Assembly (NCBI RefSeq): GCF_965276875.1
Contig: NZ_OZ255701.1
Span: 2,170,001-2,234,000 of the forward strand
Reading direction: 5' to 3'
DNA: 64,000 nt
Source: Lichenicoccus sp965276875
GTDB lineage: Bacteria > Pseudomonadota > Alphaproteobacteria > Acetobacterales > Acetobacteraceae
How positions within the stretch are numbered: position 1 is the stretch's first letter; every line of letters begins with the position of its first letter. The notes under the pieces were generated by a model. It was not told the DNA's origin, searched no databases, and saw only the letters and a list, made by a program, of their open reading frames with translations. Below are positions 43,041 through 51,308 of this stretch, in pieces. The position numbers were made by a program, and so were the translations under genes.

Positions 43041-43056
43041 CGTTTCACGTGAAACA
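43041..43056. promoter_or_regulatory. parS centromere-like site
   Basis: CGTTTCACGTGAAACA matches the widely conserved ParB-binding site TGTTTCACGTGAAACA at 15 of 16 positions; bases 43042-43055 are a perfect 14-base palindrome. The GTG at its centre is also the apparent start codon of the DUF374 gene. Chromosomal parS sites cluster near the replication origin, which fits the candidate origin at 52314-52648. Confidence 0.85.
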
Positions 43057-43717
43057 TAACCGGAACGTTCTGGCGCAAGTGCTCGGCCTGTATCTCGATG
43101 CCGCGCTGCGCACCAGCCGCTGGGAGATCGATGCGGATCCGCAGAGCTGGAAGCTGCTGACCGGGCAGACCGGCGAGGCCGCGATCGTCATCTTCTGGCA
43201 TGAATATCTTCCGGTAGTGCCAATCCTGTGGTGGCGGGCCCGCAGGCAGAACCCGGCGCTCTCGCTGAACGCGCTGGTCAGCCGGCACCGCGACGGACGC
43301 ATGATCGCCCAGGTCATGCGGCGCTGGCAGATCGACAGCGTCGCGGGTTCGTCCGCCAGAGTCGGCAAACCCGACAAAGGAGGTGCCTCGGGGCTGCGCG
43401 GCCTGCTCCGCTTGCTGCGCGCCGGACGGATCGTCTCCCTGACACCGGACGGGCCGCGTGGACCGAGACGGGTCATGCAACCCGGAGCGGCGCAGCTTGC
43501 GGCGATCTCCGGTGTGCGGGTGGTGCCGATCGCGGCACGGCTCGCACCCACGCCACGCGCGCGATCATGGGACCGCATGGTGCTGCCACTCCCCTTCAGC
43601 CGCGTTACCATCCTGTGCGGTCCCCCGATCGCCATTCCGCGCGACGCCGCTGAAGCCGGATTGCAGCACCTGACCCTGGCATTGCAGGCGCTCGATCAGA
43701 AAGCGAACAACTCATGA
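43049..43717 (+). CDS. DUF374 lysophospholipid acyltransferase-like protein
   Basis: 222 residues. DUF374 motifs: IFWHEYLPVVPILWW (acyltransferase His block), LVSRHRDGRMIAQVMRRW, GLRGLLRLLRAGRIVSLTPD and DGPRGPRRVMQPGA. Related to LpxL-type and lysophospholipid acyltransferases; neighbours waaA and lpxK point to lipid A or outer-membrane lipid work. The start is the GTG inside the parS palindrome; no good ribosome site precedes it, and no nearby in-frame ATG exists. It overlaps waaA by four bases at its end. Confidence 0.85.
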   Translation: MKHNRNVLAQVLGLYLDAALRTSRWEIDADPQSWKLLTGQTGEAAIVIFWHEYLPVVPILWWRARRQNPALSLNALVSRHRDGRMIAQVMRRWQIDSVAGSSARVGKPDKGGASGLRGLLRLLRAGRIVSLTPDGPRGPRRVMQPGAAQLAAISGVRVVPIAARLAPTPRARSWDRMVLPLPFSRVTILCGPPIAIPRDAAEAGLQHLTLALQALDQKANNS

Positions 43718-45000
43718 TCGCCAGTCGCCTCTGGTGGTTCGCCGCCTCGCTCGCCGAGCCCGGTCTGCTTATATTCCTGCGGCTACGACTGTTGCGGGGC
43801 AAGGAACATCCGGATCGCGTGGGCGAGCGGCGCGGCCGCGCCACGTTGCCGCGCCCCGAGGGGCAATTATTGTGGCTACATGCCGCCAGCGTCGGCGAGA
43901 GCGTTTCCGTGCTGCCGCTGCTCGAAGCCCTGTGCCGTTTGGATGATGGGCTGCATATCCTGATAACGACGGGCTCCCTCACGTCGCAACGGCTGCTGAC
44001 CGAGCGGCTGGCAGCATCTGGGCTCGCGGACCGTGTGCTGCACCAGTTCGTGCCGCTCGATGTGCCACGCTGGGTTAACCGCTTCCTGCGCCACTGGTAT
44101 CCTTCGGCCATGGCGCTGGTCGAGAGCGAACTCTGGCCGAACCTCATCGCCTGCGCCGACGCGGCACGCGTGCCAATGGCGCTAGTGAACGGACGGCTCT
44201 CGGCGCGCAGCCTGCGCGGCTGGCAACGCCTGCCCAGGCTCGCCCGCGCGACGCTCAGCCGGTTCCGCTGGATCGCGGCGCGCAGCGACGAAGATGCGCG
44301 GCGGTTCACCGCACTCGGCGCGGCCGTCGTCGATAGTCCAGGTGATCTGAAGGCGGCCGCGCCCGAACTCCCTGTCGATATCGTCGAATTGCAGCGGCTG
44401 CGTCGGTGCATCGGCAACCGGCCATTGCTCCTGGCCGCCTGCACCCATGCCGGGGAGGAGACGGTCATCGCAGACGCGCGTGCGGTCCTGGTCCGCACTA
44501 TGCCTCGACTCCTGACAGTCATAGCACCGCGCCACCCGGCGCGCGGTGCCGCCATCGCCGCACAACTCGATGGCGCGCCGCGTCGCAGCCTTGGACAAGA
44601 CCCCGATCCCGATCGCGGCTTCTGGGTTTGCGACAGCCTGGGTGAGATGGGGCTGCTCTACCGGCTGGCGCGGGTCGCCTTCATCGGCAACAGCCTTGAT
44701 GGTGTGCGGCCGGGCGGCGGCCATAATCCATACGAGCCTGCCAGGCTCGGCTGCGCCGTGGCGACCGGACCACGCTCTTTCAACTTCGCCGATGCCGTCG
44801 AGACGCTGCGTGCGACGGGTGCCATCGAGATCGTGGCCTCGCCGGACGCGGTCGCGCTTTGGGCCGCCAAAATGCTGGACGATCCCGAGGCGTGCGATCG
44901 TGCGGCGTCTGCCGGCCACCAGGTCGCAACCGCCGCCTCCGATGTGGCACCAACGCTCGCCCGCCGCCTGCTGGCGCTGTGCGACGACGTGGCGCGCTGA
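43714..45000 (+). CDS. waaA: Kdo transferase (3-deoxy-D-manno-octulosonic acid transferase)
   Basis: 428 residues, GT30. An N-terminal membrane anchor (about 5-22) is followed by LLWLHAASVGESVSVLPLLE, the conserved active-site block with Glu. Also MALVESELWPNLIACADAARV, and GGGHNPYEPARLGCAVATGP at the donor site. It adds Kdo to lipid IVA at the inner membrane. The start overlaps the preceding acyltransferase gene (ATGA-type), and its stop shares a base with the lpxK start. Confidence 0.95.
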   Translation: MIASRLWWFAASLAEPGLLIFLRLRLLRGKEHPDRVGERRGRATLPRPEGQLLWLHAASVGESVSVLPLLEALCRLDDGLHILITTGSLTSQRLLTERLAASGLADRVLHQFVPLDVPRWVNRFLRHWYPSAMALVESELWPNLIACADAARVPMALVNGRLSARSLRGWQRLPRLARATLSRFRWIAARSDEDARRFTALGAAVVDSPGDLKAAAPELPVDIVELQRLRRCIGNRPLLLAACTHAGEETVIADARAVLVRTMPRLLTVIAPRHPARGAAIAAQLDGAPRRSLGQDPDPDRGFWVCDSLGEMGLLYRLARVAFIGNSLDGVRPGGGHNPYEPARLGCAVATGPRSFNFADAVETLRATGAIEIVASPDAVALWAAKMLDDPEACDRAASAGHQVATAASDVAPTLARRLLALCDDVAR

Positions 45001-45983
45001 TGCGGGCTCCCGCGTTCTGGAGCGATACCAGCGCCCATGTGCTTCCGCTACTGCTGTCGCCGCTCGGCTTGATCACCGCGCAGGCAACCGCGCGCCGGCT
45101 GCGACGGCCACGCTGGCGGGCGCCGGTGCCGGTGATTTGCTGCGGCAATCTCGTCGTTGGCGGCTCCGGCAAGACGACCCTGGCGCTCGATATTCTCGCC
45201 CGGCTGCGCCGCCGGGGGGTCGCAGCACACGCGCTGACACGCGGTTACGGTGGGGCGGCGTGCGGTGTTGTTCGTGTCGACCCTCTGCTCCACGACGCAG
45301 CCCTGGTCGGAGATGAGGCCCTACTGCTCGCGCGGGTCGCCGATACCTGGGTCAGTGCCGACCGCGCCGCCGCGGCGCGCCAGGCAATCCGCGCCGGTGC
45401 ACAGTGCCTGGTTATGGATGACGGCATGCAGAACCCAGGGCTCGTGCAGGACTGCGTCCTCCTGGTCATCGACGGCGCGGCAGGGTTCGGCAATGGCCGC
45501 CTGCTTCCGGCCGGCCCACTGCGCGAACGCATCCGCGATGGCGCCGCACGCGCTCGCGCCGCGATCCTGATCGGACCCGATCAGGTCGCCTCGCGTCAGC
45601 AGCTTCCGGGGCGCCTTCCGGTGCTGCCGGCGACCCTGGCGCTTGCCCCGGACGCCAGCCGCTTGCAACGCCAGAAACTGGTCGCCTTCGCCGGCATCGG
45701 ACGCCCTGAAAAGTTCTTCAGCTCCCTGGATCAGACCGGCCTGGAGGTGGTCGGCCGGGTCCAATTCCCCGACCATCACCGCTACCGAGCTCACGAGCTT
45801 GATCGGCTCGCGGCCTATGCCGCCGTCAGAAATGCGCGGCTGGTCACCACGCCGAAGGACGCCGTTCGGCTTACCCCGACGTTCCGCCCCTTTGTCCACG
45901 TCATTGATGTCGCTTTGCGTTGGCAGCAGGCAACGGCGATCGAAGCCCTGCTCGACGAGGTCATGGCAGACGCAATTATGTAA
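45000..45983 (+). CDS. lpxK: Tetraacyldisaccharide 4'-kinase
   Basis: 327 residues. Walker A CCGNLVVGGSGKTTLALDIL (about 47-66) and family blocks ALTRGYGG, VMDDGMQNPGLVQDCVLLVI and VFPDHHRY-like VQFPDHHRYRAHEL. It phosphorylates the lipid A disaccharide at the inner membrane. Start ATG overlaps the waaA stop by one base (TGATG). The last gene of the fabI-aroC-DUF374-waaA-lpxK run; a hairpin follows at 46015-46050. Confidence 0.96.
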   Translation: MRAPAFWSDTSAHVLPLLLSPLGLITAQATARRLRRPRWRAPVPVICCGNLVVGGSGKTTLALDILARLRRRGVAAHALTRGYGGAACGVVRVDPLLHDAALVGDEALLLARVADTWVSADRAAAARQAIRAGAQCLVMDDGMQNPGLVQDCVLLVIDGAAGFGNGRLLPAGPLRERIRDGAARARAAILIGPDQVASRQQLPGRLPVLPATLALAPDASRLQRQKLVAFAGIGRPEKFFSSLDQTGLEVVGRVQFPDHHRYRAHELDRLAAYAAVRNARLVTTPKDAVRLTPTFRPFVHVIDVALRWQQATAIEALLDEVMADAIM

Positions 45984-46014
45984 CACCGCCCACATCGCAC
46001 AGGTGCCGCAAACG

Positions 46015-46050
46015 AGAGACAAGGCCTCAGGAACTGAGCGGTTTGTCTCT
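46015..46050 (+). terminator. Interrupted hairpin downstream of lpxK
   Basis: AGAGACAA (46015-46022) pairs with TTGTCTCT (46043-46050) and CTCAG (46026-46030) with CTGAG (46034-46038) around the loop GAA, leaving a small internal loop. There is no U-run after it, so it may be a Rho-type end structure or RNA stabiliser rather than a classical terminator. Confidence 0.45.
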
Positions 46051-46197
46051 GGACGACGCGCTTTCGTAACGGACTATTGCAATTCGGCCACAGCCTTCCG
46101 GCGGAGCGAGGGCATCAGCGCGGGCAGGCCAGAATCCCGTTGGCAGCACGGGTGCGGCCCGATTACCGTCTGCTCACAAAATTGCGAGGGACACGAT

Positions 46198-46563
46198 ATG
46201 CCCGGGCCTGATATGAGTGCGGCGTTCCAGGAAAGCTCCAATGTCGTGTCCTTGCGCCTCTGCTTTCTGCCGAGGCATCGGGAATACCTGATGCGCTGGC
46301 TGCAGGCAGGCGCCTCCATGGGGCTGTGCGATGCCGATGTTTCCCCCCGCGCCGCCGGCGACCGCGACACCGTCATGCTCGAGCATGTCCTGGTCTGGGT
46401 GCGCGAGAACGCCGATCCTGCCTACATGATCCGGCCCGAAGGGATGCGCTGGCTGGTCATTGACCATGTCCGCAACCACAAGCTCGGCAGCTTCTCGAGT
46501 TTTGAGGCGGCCCTGCACTGCATCCGTCCCGTCCTGACCATGGACGCGACCGTCGCCGCCTGA
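46198..46563 (+). CDS. 121-residue protein of unknown function
   Basis: The ATG has GAGGG seven bases before it, so translation is likely. The product is soluble, mildly acidic, with central blocks HREYLMRWLQAGASMGLCDA and MLEHVLVWVRENADPAYM, then a C terminus that looks folded (MRWLVIDHVRNHKLG). No signal peptide, membrane segment or known motif was recognised. It ends convergently six bases from the LpoA-like gene and lies 214 bases after lpxK, a spacer holding a hairpin and probably its promoter. Confidence 0.6.
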   Translation: MPGPDMSAAFQESSNVVSLRLCFLPRHREYLMRWLQAGASMGLCDADVSPRAAGDRDTVMLEHVLVWVRENADPAYMIRPEGMRWLVIDHVRNHKLGSFSSFEAALHCIRPVLTMDATVAA

Positions 46564-46569
46564 GGCATC

Positions 46570-47886
46570 TCAGCTCGTCGTGTTGTTCAGCACTTTGGGC
46601 GCCGGCTGCACGATCGCGGCACCGCCGCCGGGTTGGATCTGAAAGATCGCGAGCCCGCGCCGCACATGGCCGTCCGGTTGCAAGGCGAAGGTGCCGTCAA
46701 CGCCGGCAAATCCGTCCGGCCGCGTCAACGCGTCAAAGCTGTAGCCGCCGGATTGTGCAAGACTCCGCGCAAGTGCTGCCGCATCATAGGAAATATCCGC
46801 AAGCGGCTTTGGCGCGACGCCGTACGCCGCCTGATAACGCTGTACGAAGCCGAGCCGATCCTGATCGTCGGGGTCGGCGAACCAAGCCCCTGACAAGGCA
46901 CCGAGCTTGCCAGCAAAAGCACTCCACAGACCTGGGCCCATGATCCGCACCTGCGTGCTGGTGACGTCGTAGTAGCGTAGAACCGAGATCACCTCCTGCA
47001 GCTGCACGCCGGTGTCGGCAAGCAGCAGCGCATCGAACGGCGGCGGCGGGATCGGCGTCTGGGCAAGAGCGTCGGCCTGCGCACGAACGACAGGATCGTC
47101 GCTGGCCTTATCGTCCTTGATCTTCTGTTCAATGGCGCCGCGCCGGTCGGCAAAGTCGGCGAGCGCGCGCATCGCCGCGTTTATGCCCTCCATCGTGCCG
47201 CCATGCTGCACCACGTTTGGAGGCGGCAGGCCGGCATCCGCGCAAGCCTGATCAAGGCTCGCGGCCATGGCATTGCCCAATGCGTTGTCAGGGAGGAAGG
47301 CGGCGACATGCATCCGGCCCTCTGCCTTGGCCGCGAACACAAGCCGGCGCACCTGTTGCTCGGGTGTGATGCCGAGCACCCAAACCCCAGGTTGGGCTTC
47401 GGCGACGACGCTTGTGAACGCCAGCATCGGCACCTTGGCGCTCCGCGCAATCGGGCTCGCCTCAGCGGTGTTCAAGGAAGTCAAGGGCCCAAGCAGGATG
47501 CCGTCACCTGCATCGAGGGCGGCTTGAGCTGCTTTGGCGGCGCCGCCGGCCGCGGTGTCCTGCGCATCCAGGGGCGGCGAGCCTGGGGAGGCGAGAGCTA
47601 GTTGTGCCGACTTCAACATAGCCTGTCCGAGGACTGCATTTGCTCCGGTGAGCGGCAAAAGCACCCCGACCCGGGTGCTAGACGGGTTCAATAGCGCGCT
47701 GCCCGGTTCCCCTGCCATTCCCGGCGCCGGCGGCGGAGGCGAACTGCCCATGCCAAAGACCGACATCGGCCCGCTGGTGCAGGCCGCAAGCAGCACAAGT
47801 GGACTGGCTCCCACGATAATGCGCCAGGCCAACACTGGACGAGCCGCATGGAGGTGCTGCAGGAAGACCCATGTCCGACGAAGCAT
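46570..47886 (-). CDS. Penicillin-binding protein activator, LpoA-like lipoprotein
   Basis: 438 residues. Signal with lipobox LLAAC near residue 36, a Gly/Pro-rich linker, then a periplasmic-binding-protein type I domain: RVGVLLPLTGANAVLGQAML, ILLGPLTSLNTAEASPIARS, VPMLAFTS and IMGPGLWSAFAGKL. This matches COG3107/YraM-type activators of cell-wall synthases anchored in the outer membrane. The ATG at 47886 is chosen because GGAGGGGG lies nine bases upstream. Its 5' end overlaps the divergent rsmI by 16 bases, an uncommon arrangement also found in other proteobacteria as an adjacent lpoA-rsmI pair. Confidence 0.82.
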   Translation of the reverse strand: MLRRTWVFLQHLHAARPVLAWRIIVGASPLVLLAACTSGPMSVFGMGSSPPPPAPGMAGEPGSALLNPSSTRVGVLLPLTGANAVLGQAMLKSAQLALASPGSPPLDAQDTAAGGAAKAAQAALDAGDGILLGPLTSLNTAEASPIARSAKVPMLAFTSVVAEAQPGVWVLGITPEQQVRRLVFAAKAEGRMHVAAFLPDNALGNAMAASLDQACADAGLPPPNVVQHGGTMEGINAAMRALADFADRRGAIEQKIKDDKASDDPVVRAQADALAQTPIPPPPFDALLLADTGVQLQEVISVLRYYDVTSTQVRIMGPGLWSAFAGKLGALSGAWFADPDDQDRLGFVQRYQAAYGVAPKPLADISYDAAALARSLAQSGGYSFDALTRPDGFAGVDGTFALQPDGHVRRGLAIFQIQPGGGAAIVQPAPKVLNNTTS

Positions 47887-48800
47887 CACCCGTTCCCCCT
47901 CCATTCCCCGATCGCGGCATCCAGGTTCCCGACGGTCTTGTGCTCGTCTCGACCCCGATCGGCAACCTGTCCGATCTCACCGCCCGTGCAGCCGCCTGTC
48001 TCGCGCAGGCTGATCTGGTGCTCTGCGAGGATACGCGTGTCACCGCCAAGCTTTTCTCCGCCTGGCAGATTTCATCGCGCCTGATGGCATTGCATGACCA
48101 TAATGAGCGCCAGAAGATCCCCACACTTCTGGACCTTCTCCGCCAGGGCAAGCGAATTGCCCTAGTTTGCGACGCCGGCACACCACTATTGTCGGACCCC
48201 GGCTTCCAGTTGGTCCGTGCAGCAATTGCCGCTGGGCTGCCTGTAACCGCGGCACCTGGACCAACTGCCATGATGATGGCATTGACCCTATCGGGGCTCC
48301 CGCCCCACCCGTTTCTGTTCCTGGCGTTTCCACCAGCCCGTCACTCCGCACGGCGCGCAACGTTCGGTCAACTACGAGCGGCCGAGCAGGCCGGGCTATC
48401 GGCCACGATGATCTGGCATGAAGCGCCCCATCGGCTCGTCGACATGCTGGAAGACTTGAAGGCTGTGTTCGGCGGCGACCGCGAAGCCGCCGTAGCGCGC
48501 GAACTCACCAAGCGTTTTGAAGACGTGCAACGCGGGACTGTGGCCGCCCTTGCCGAGCATTACCGAGCTGTCCCAGCACGTGGAGAGATCACCGTAATGA
48601 TCGCACCAGGGGTGCAATCGGCTGTTGCACCCGAGGAAGTGGACCACCACCTCAGCGAAGCCCTCCGAACACTCTCGGTAAAGGACGCAGCAAGTCTCGT
48701 CGCTGGCCTTGTGGATCTGCCTAGAAAAGTCGTTTACGCAAGGGCTCTGGCGTTGTCGGCGGTACCAGAACGCACCGCCGACGACGAAATTACTTCTTGA
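47871..48800 (+). CDS. rsmI: 16S rRNA (cytidine-1402-2'-O)-methyltransferase
   Basis: 309 residues. SAM-dependent tetrapyrrole-methylase fold: LVLVSTPIGNLSDLTARAAA, then DLVLCEDTRVTAKLF, LVCDAGTPLLSDPGFQLV and FLAFPPARHSARR. It methylates the ribose of C1402 in 16S rRNA. AGGAAG four bases before the ATG at 47871 supports this start, which overlaps the divergent lipoprotein gene. A GTG at 47940 would remove the overlap but lose the ribosome site. Confidence 0.95.
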   Translation: MSDEASPVPPPFPDRGIQVPDGLVLVSTPIGNLSDLTARAAACLAQADLVLCEDTRVTAKLFSAWQISSRLMALHDHNERQKIPTLLDLLRQGKRIALVCDAGTPLLSDPGFQLVRAAIAAGLPVTAAPGPTAMMMALTLSGLPPHPFLFLAFPPARHSARRATFGQLRAAEQAGLSATMIWHEAPHRLVDMLEDLKAVFGGDREAAVARELTKRFEDVQRGTVAALAEHYRAVPARGEITVMIAPGVQSAVAPEEVDHHLSEALRTLSVKDAASLVAGLVDLPRKVVYARALALSAVPERTADDEITS

Positions 48801-48981
48801 TACTGTCAGTCACGTCGCGTACGGCGTCCTTGCCCTTGCCGACACCTTCCTGCACTTTACCACCTGTCTTCTCGGCGACACCTTCAGCTTCCAGACGTTC
48901 GTTGCCGGTCACTTTTCCGGCACCTTGCTTGACAGCGCCCTTGACCTGATGGCCAACGCCTGTGGTGCGGTCCTTGTCCAT
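48790..48981 (-). CDS. CsbD family stress protein
   Basis: 63 residues, extremely polar and glycine/lysine-rich. The CsbD pattern is clear: HQVKGAVKQGAGKVTGNERL, EAEGVAEKTGGKVQ and GVGKGKDAVRDV. Family members are induced under general stress (sigma-B in Bacillus), with unknown biochemistry. It overlaps the rsmI 3' end by 11 bases on the other strand and is followed upstream by the topoisomerase IB gene. Confidence 0.9.
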   Translation of the reverse strand: MDKDRTTGVGHQVKGAVKQGAGKVTGNERLEAEGVAEKTGGKVQEGVGKGKDAVRDVTDSIKK

Positions 48982-49055
48982 AACAACCTCCCTTTGTGAC
49001 GTAGGTGACTAACGAGCGGTTGCGGGTCGGGTTGCACGTTGGCGTCTGCGGGGGC

Positions 49056-50144
49056 TCAGGCCACGCGTTGCAAGCTGCGACTGAGAAAGGCAACCACCGC
49101 GACTTCCTCGGCAGTCAGGGAGTCGCTCGACATCGCCGCCGGCTCCAGTGCCGCATCCGCCCGCCGCCTCAGTGCCTCTGCCAGACTGCCATCGAGGTAG
49201 CCATCGAAAATCGCCGGGTGGATATAGCACTTGCGGCACATTGCAGGTGTATTGCCAAGCAGCTTGCTGACGCTCTCGATAGCGCGCAGGACGTTCTTCT
49301 TGGCCTTGGCATGGCTGTCGAATTGCTCGAACTGCTGAAGCGCCATCGCGGCCAGATTGGTTGCCGCCCAGGTGCGGAAATCCTTGGCCGTTATGTCTTC
49401 GCCGCTGATCTCGTGCAGGTAGTCATTGACATCCTGCGAGGAGATGTCGTGGGTCTGCTCGTTTTCGTCGACATATTGAAAGAGCTCCTGGCCGCTGAGG
49501 TCCTGCAGCCGCTTGATGATGTTGGCCAGGCGCTTGTCGCGCAACTCAACATGCTGCTGGATCCCGTGCTTGGCCCGGAAATCCAGCACCACAGCGGTGC
49601 CCTTGACGCGCGCATGCCGATTACGGAGCGTGGTCAGGCCATAGCTCTTGTTGGACCTGGCATATTCGTCGTTGCCAACCCGCATCAGCGTCTTCTCAAG
49701 CAGGGAGACGACGGTCGCCAGTATCTTGCGGCGCGGGAGCGCGGGCAAAGCGAGGTCCCGGGCCACCTGGGCACGGATGACCGGCAGCTTCTCGCCAAAC
49801 ATCAACATCTTGCCATATTTCGCTTCATCGCGAATGGCACGCCACCTTGGGTGGTAGCGGTATTGACGACGGCCGCGGGCATCACGGCCGATCGCCTGCA
49901 AGTGGCCGTCCGGATCGCGACAGATCCAGACGTCGATATAGGCGGGCGGAATGGCGAGCGCACGGATCCGTGCCAGCGTATCCTCATCGGTGACCAGAGA
50001 CCCACCGGGCTCCCGGTAGACGAAGCCGTCTTTACCCGCCTCGCGCGTAAGCCCCGGACGAGCAGGATCGGTGTAGTGCAGGCGGGCGGCTCGGGCAGCG
50101 GCGCGGGGATCCAGCGGCGCCGCCCGCGCGGCCTTCGCGGCCAC
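49056..50144 (-). CDS. DNA topoisomerase IB (poxvirus/eukaryotic type)
   Basis: 362 residues. Conserved sites: GRDARGRRQYRYHPRWRAIR (active-site Arg region), KYGKMLMFGEKLPVIR, RVGNDEYARSNKSYGLTTLR and FRTWAATNLAAMAL (second Arg/His area), with the catalytic tyrosine in CRKCYIHPAI, Tyr307. It relaxes supercoils through a 3'-phosphotyrosine link without ATP. Bacterial homologues are typical of stress- or radiation-tolerant proteobacteria. It sits between two small stress-type genes on the same strand. Confidence 0.93.
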   Translation of the reverse strand: MAAKAARAAPLDPRAAARAARLHYTDPARPGLTREAGKDGFVYREPGGSLVTDEDTLARIRALAIPPAYIDVWICRDPDGHLQAIGRDARGRRQYRYHPRWRAIRDEAKYGKMLMFGEKLPVIRAQVARDLALPALPRRKILATVVSLLEKTLMRVGNDEYARSNKSYGLTTLRNRHARVKGTAVVLDFRAKHGIQQHVELRDKRLANIIKRLQDLSGQELFQYVDENEQTHDISSQDVNDYLHEISGEDITAKDFRTWAATNLAAMALQQFEQFDSHAKAKKNVLRAIESVSKLLGNTPAMCRKCYIHPAIFDGYLDGSLAEALRRRADAALEPAAMSSDSLTAEEVAVVAFLSRSLQRVA

Positions 50145-50149
50145 GGCGT

Positions 50150-50317
50150 TTAGCCGCGTTCTCCGTCGGCGCCGCTGCCTGACGGCGTGATCCCCGCTCG
50201 CGACGGCGCATCACTGTGCGGCCGCACTGTCTGCAACTCCAACTCGACTTCCTTGTCGATCCCGTGCCGTTCCTCGGCCGCGTGCTCCGCGCGCTTGTCC
50301 TGCTTCTGTTCGGTCAT
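50150..50317 (-). CDS. 55-residue polar protein of unknown function
   Basis: The ATG at 50317 has AGGAGGG seven bases upstream, an excellent ribosome site. The product is charged and probably disordered or helical (MTEQKQDKRAEHAAEERHGI then DKEVELELQTV). It lies five bases from the topoisomerase IB gene and is likely in the same transcript. No family recognised; the composition suggests a small stress protein. Confidence 0.6.
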   Translation of the reverse strand: MTEQKQDKRAEHAAEERHGIDKEVELELQTVRPHSDAPSRAGITPSGSGADGERG

Positions 50318-50481
50318 GACGAACCCTCCTGTAAAGCCTGCTAAAAGACGCAGCAGCAATGACCCGGTTCGCTCACAACATCGAACCAGGCCGCGAGGAT
50401 CTCATCGCCCGACTGACACCGGACCGCAAAGCAGGCTAGCTTGAACTGCGTGCGGGCGACACGCACAGGAGCAGCGCAACG

Positions 50482-51078
50482 ATGGTACAGGACAATGCGA
50501 TCACTCAAGCCTTGATCGAGGCCATGGGGCACAGTCCGGAAGCGATGGTGCTCACCGCATCGGACCTACCCGATCATCCCATGATCGCGGTGAATGCGGC
50601 CTTTTCCGCGCTGACAGGGTACCCGCCTGACGAGGCCGTCGGGCGCAACTGCCGGTTCCTGCAGGGATCGGAGACCGATCCCGAAGCAAGCCGTAGGATC
50701 GGACGTTGCCTCGCGCAACAGCGCGGCTGCATCGAGTGGATCGTCAACTATCGCCGTGACGGCACAATGTTCTGGAACCTCCTGTTCCTCTCGCCCGTCT
50801 TCGACGAGACCGGCAAGCTGCTGCACGTCTTTGGCAATCAACGCGACATTACCGCAGGTCAGCCAGAGGAGCTCCCGGACTATATTCTGGGCAAGGCTGA
50901 CATGCCCGCACAGGGGCGACGCGAGTTCGACGCGGTCCTGCGGGAAGTCAACACCGAGGCGCAGAGTGCAGGAGGCGTCGGCCAGAAGGCCTCAGACCGT
51001 CTCCTCGCAGCGGTTCACAGGTTGAATGAGCTGACGATCGGTCTTGCAGCCGCTCCATGGTCAGCGCAGGCTCACTGA
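50482..51078 (+). CDS. Short LOV-domain photoreceptor
   Basis: 198 residues. Residues 14-130 are a PAS domain of the LOV class: the flavin-binding motif GRNCRFLQG contains Cys57, the residue that forms a photo-adduct with FMN, and IVNYRRDGTMFWNLLFLSPV and FGNQRDIT complete the core. The remaining 65 residues are a helical, coiled-coil-prone tail with no kinase, GGDEF or DNA-binding domain. It should therefore act through dimerisation or a separate partner under blue light. It diverges from the 55-residue/topoisomerase genes. In a phototroph, light regulation of nearby genes is plausible. Confidence 0.9.
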   Translation: MVQDNAITQALIEAMGHSPEAMVLTASDLPDHPMIAVNAAFSALTGYPPDEAVGRNCRFLQGSETDPEASRRIGRCLAQQRGCIEWIVNYRRDGTMFWNLLFLSPVFDETGKLLHVFGNQRDITAGQPEELPDYILGKADMPAQGRREFDAVLREVNTEAQSAGGVGQKASDRLLAAVHRLNELTIGLAAAPWSAQAH

Positions 51079-51104
51079 CCTGGAGCGAAAACGGTCTCAA
51101 AAGC

Positions 51105-51180
51105 TGGTGGAGCCAAGCGGGATCGAACCGCTGACCTCCTGAATGCCATTCAGGCGCTCTCCCAGCTGAGCTATGGCCCC
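51105..51180 (-). tRNA. tRNA-Ala (anticodon GGC)
   Basis: A 76-base cloverleaf on the minus strand beginning GGGGCCATAGCTCAGCTGGG and ending GGCTCCACCA, with the CCA encoded. The anticodon stem is CCTGA/TCAGG around the loop ATGGCAT; the anticodon is complementary to 51145-51147. The T arm has GGTTCGATCCC-type sequence. It reads GCC and GCU alanine codons. Confidence 0.97.
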
Positions 51181-51308
51181 GTGCCCGGCATCGTCCCACC
51201 TGGACGAATAAGGAACGCGGCCGTATAGACCGCGGTCTGGGGAATGGCAAGCCAAGCTAGCCGTAACAGCGCCTACAGCGGCGTTATGGTTGGCACGGAC
51301 AGCCTTCC

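Noticed and set aside
49005..50153. 382-codon plus-strand frame opposite topoisomerase IB
   Set aside because: The opposite strand carries an unmistakable topoisomerase with catalytic tyrosine.
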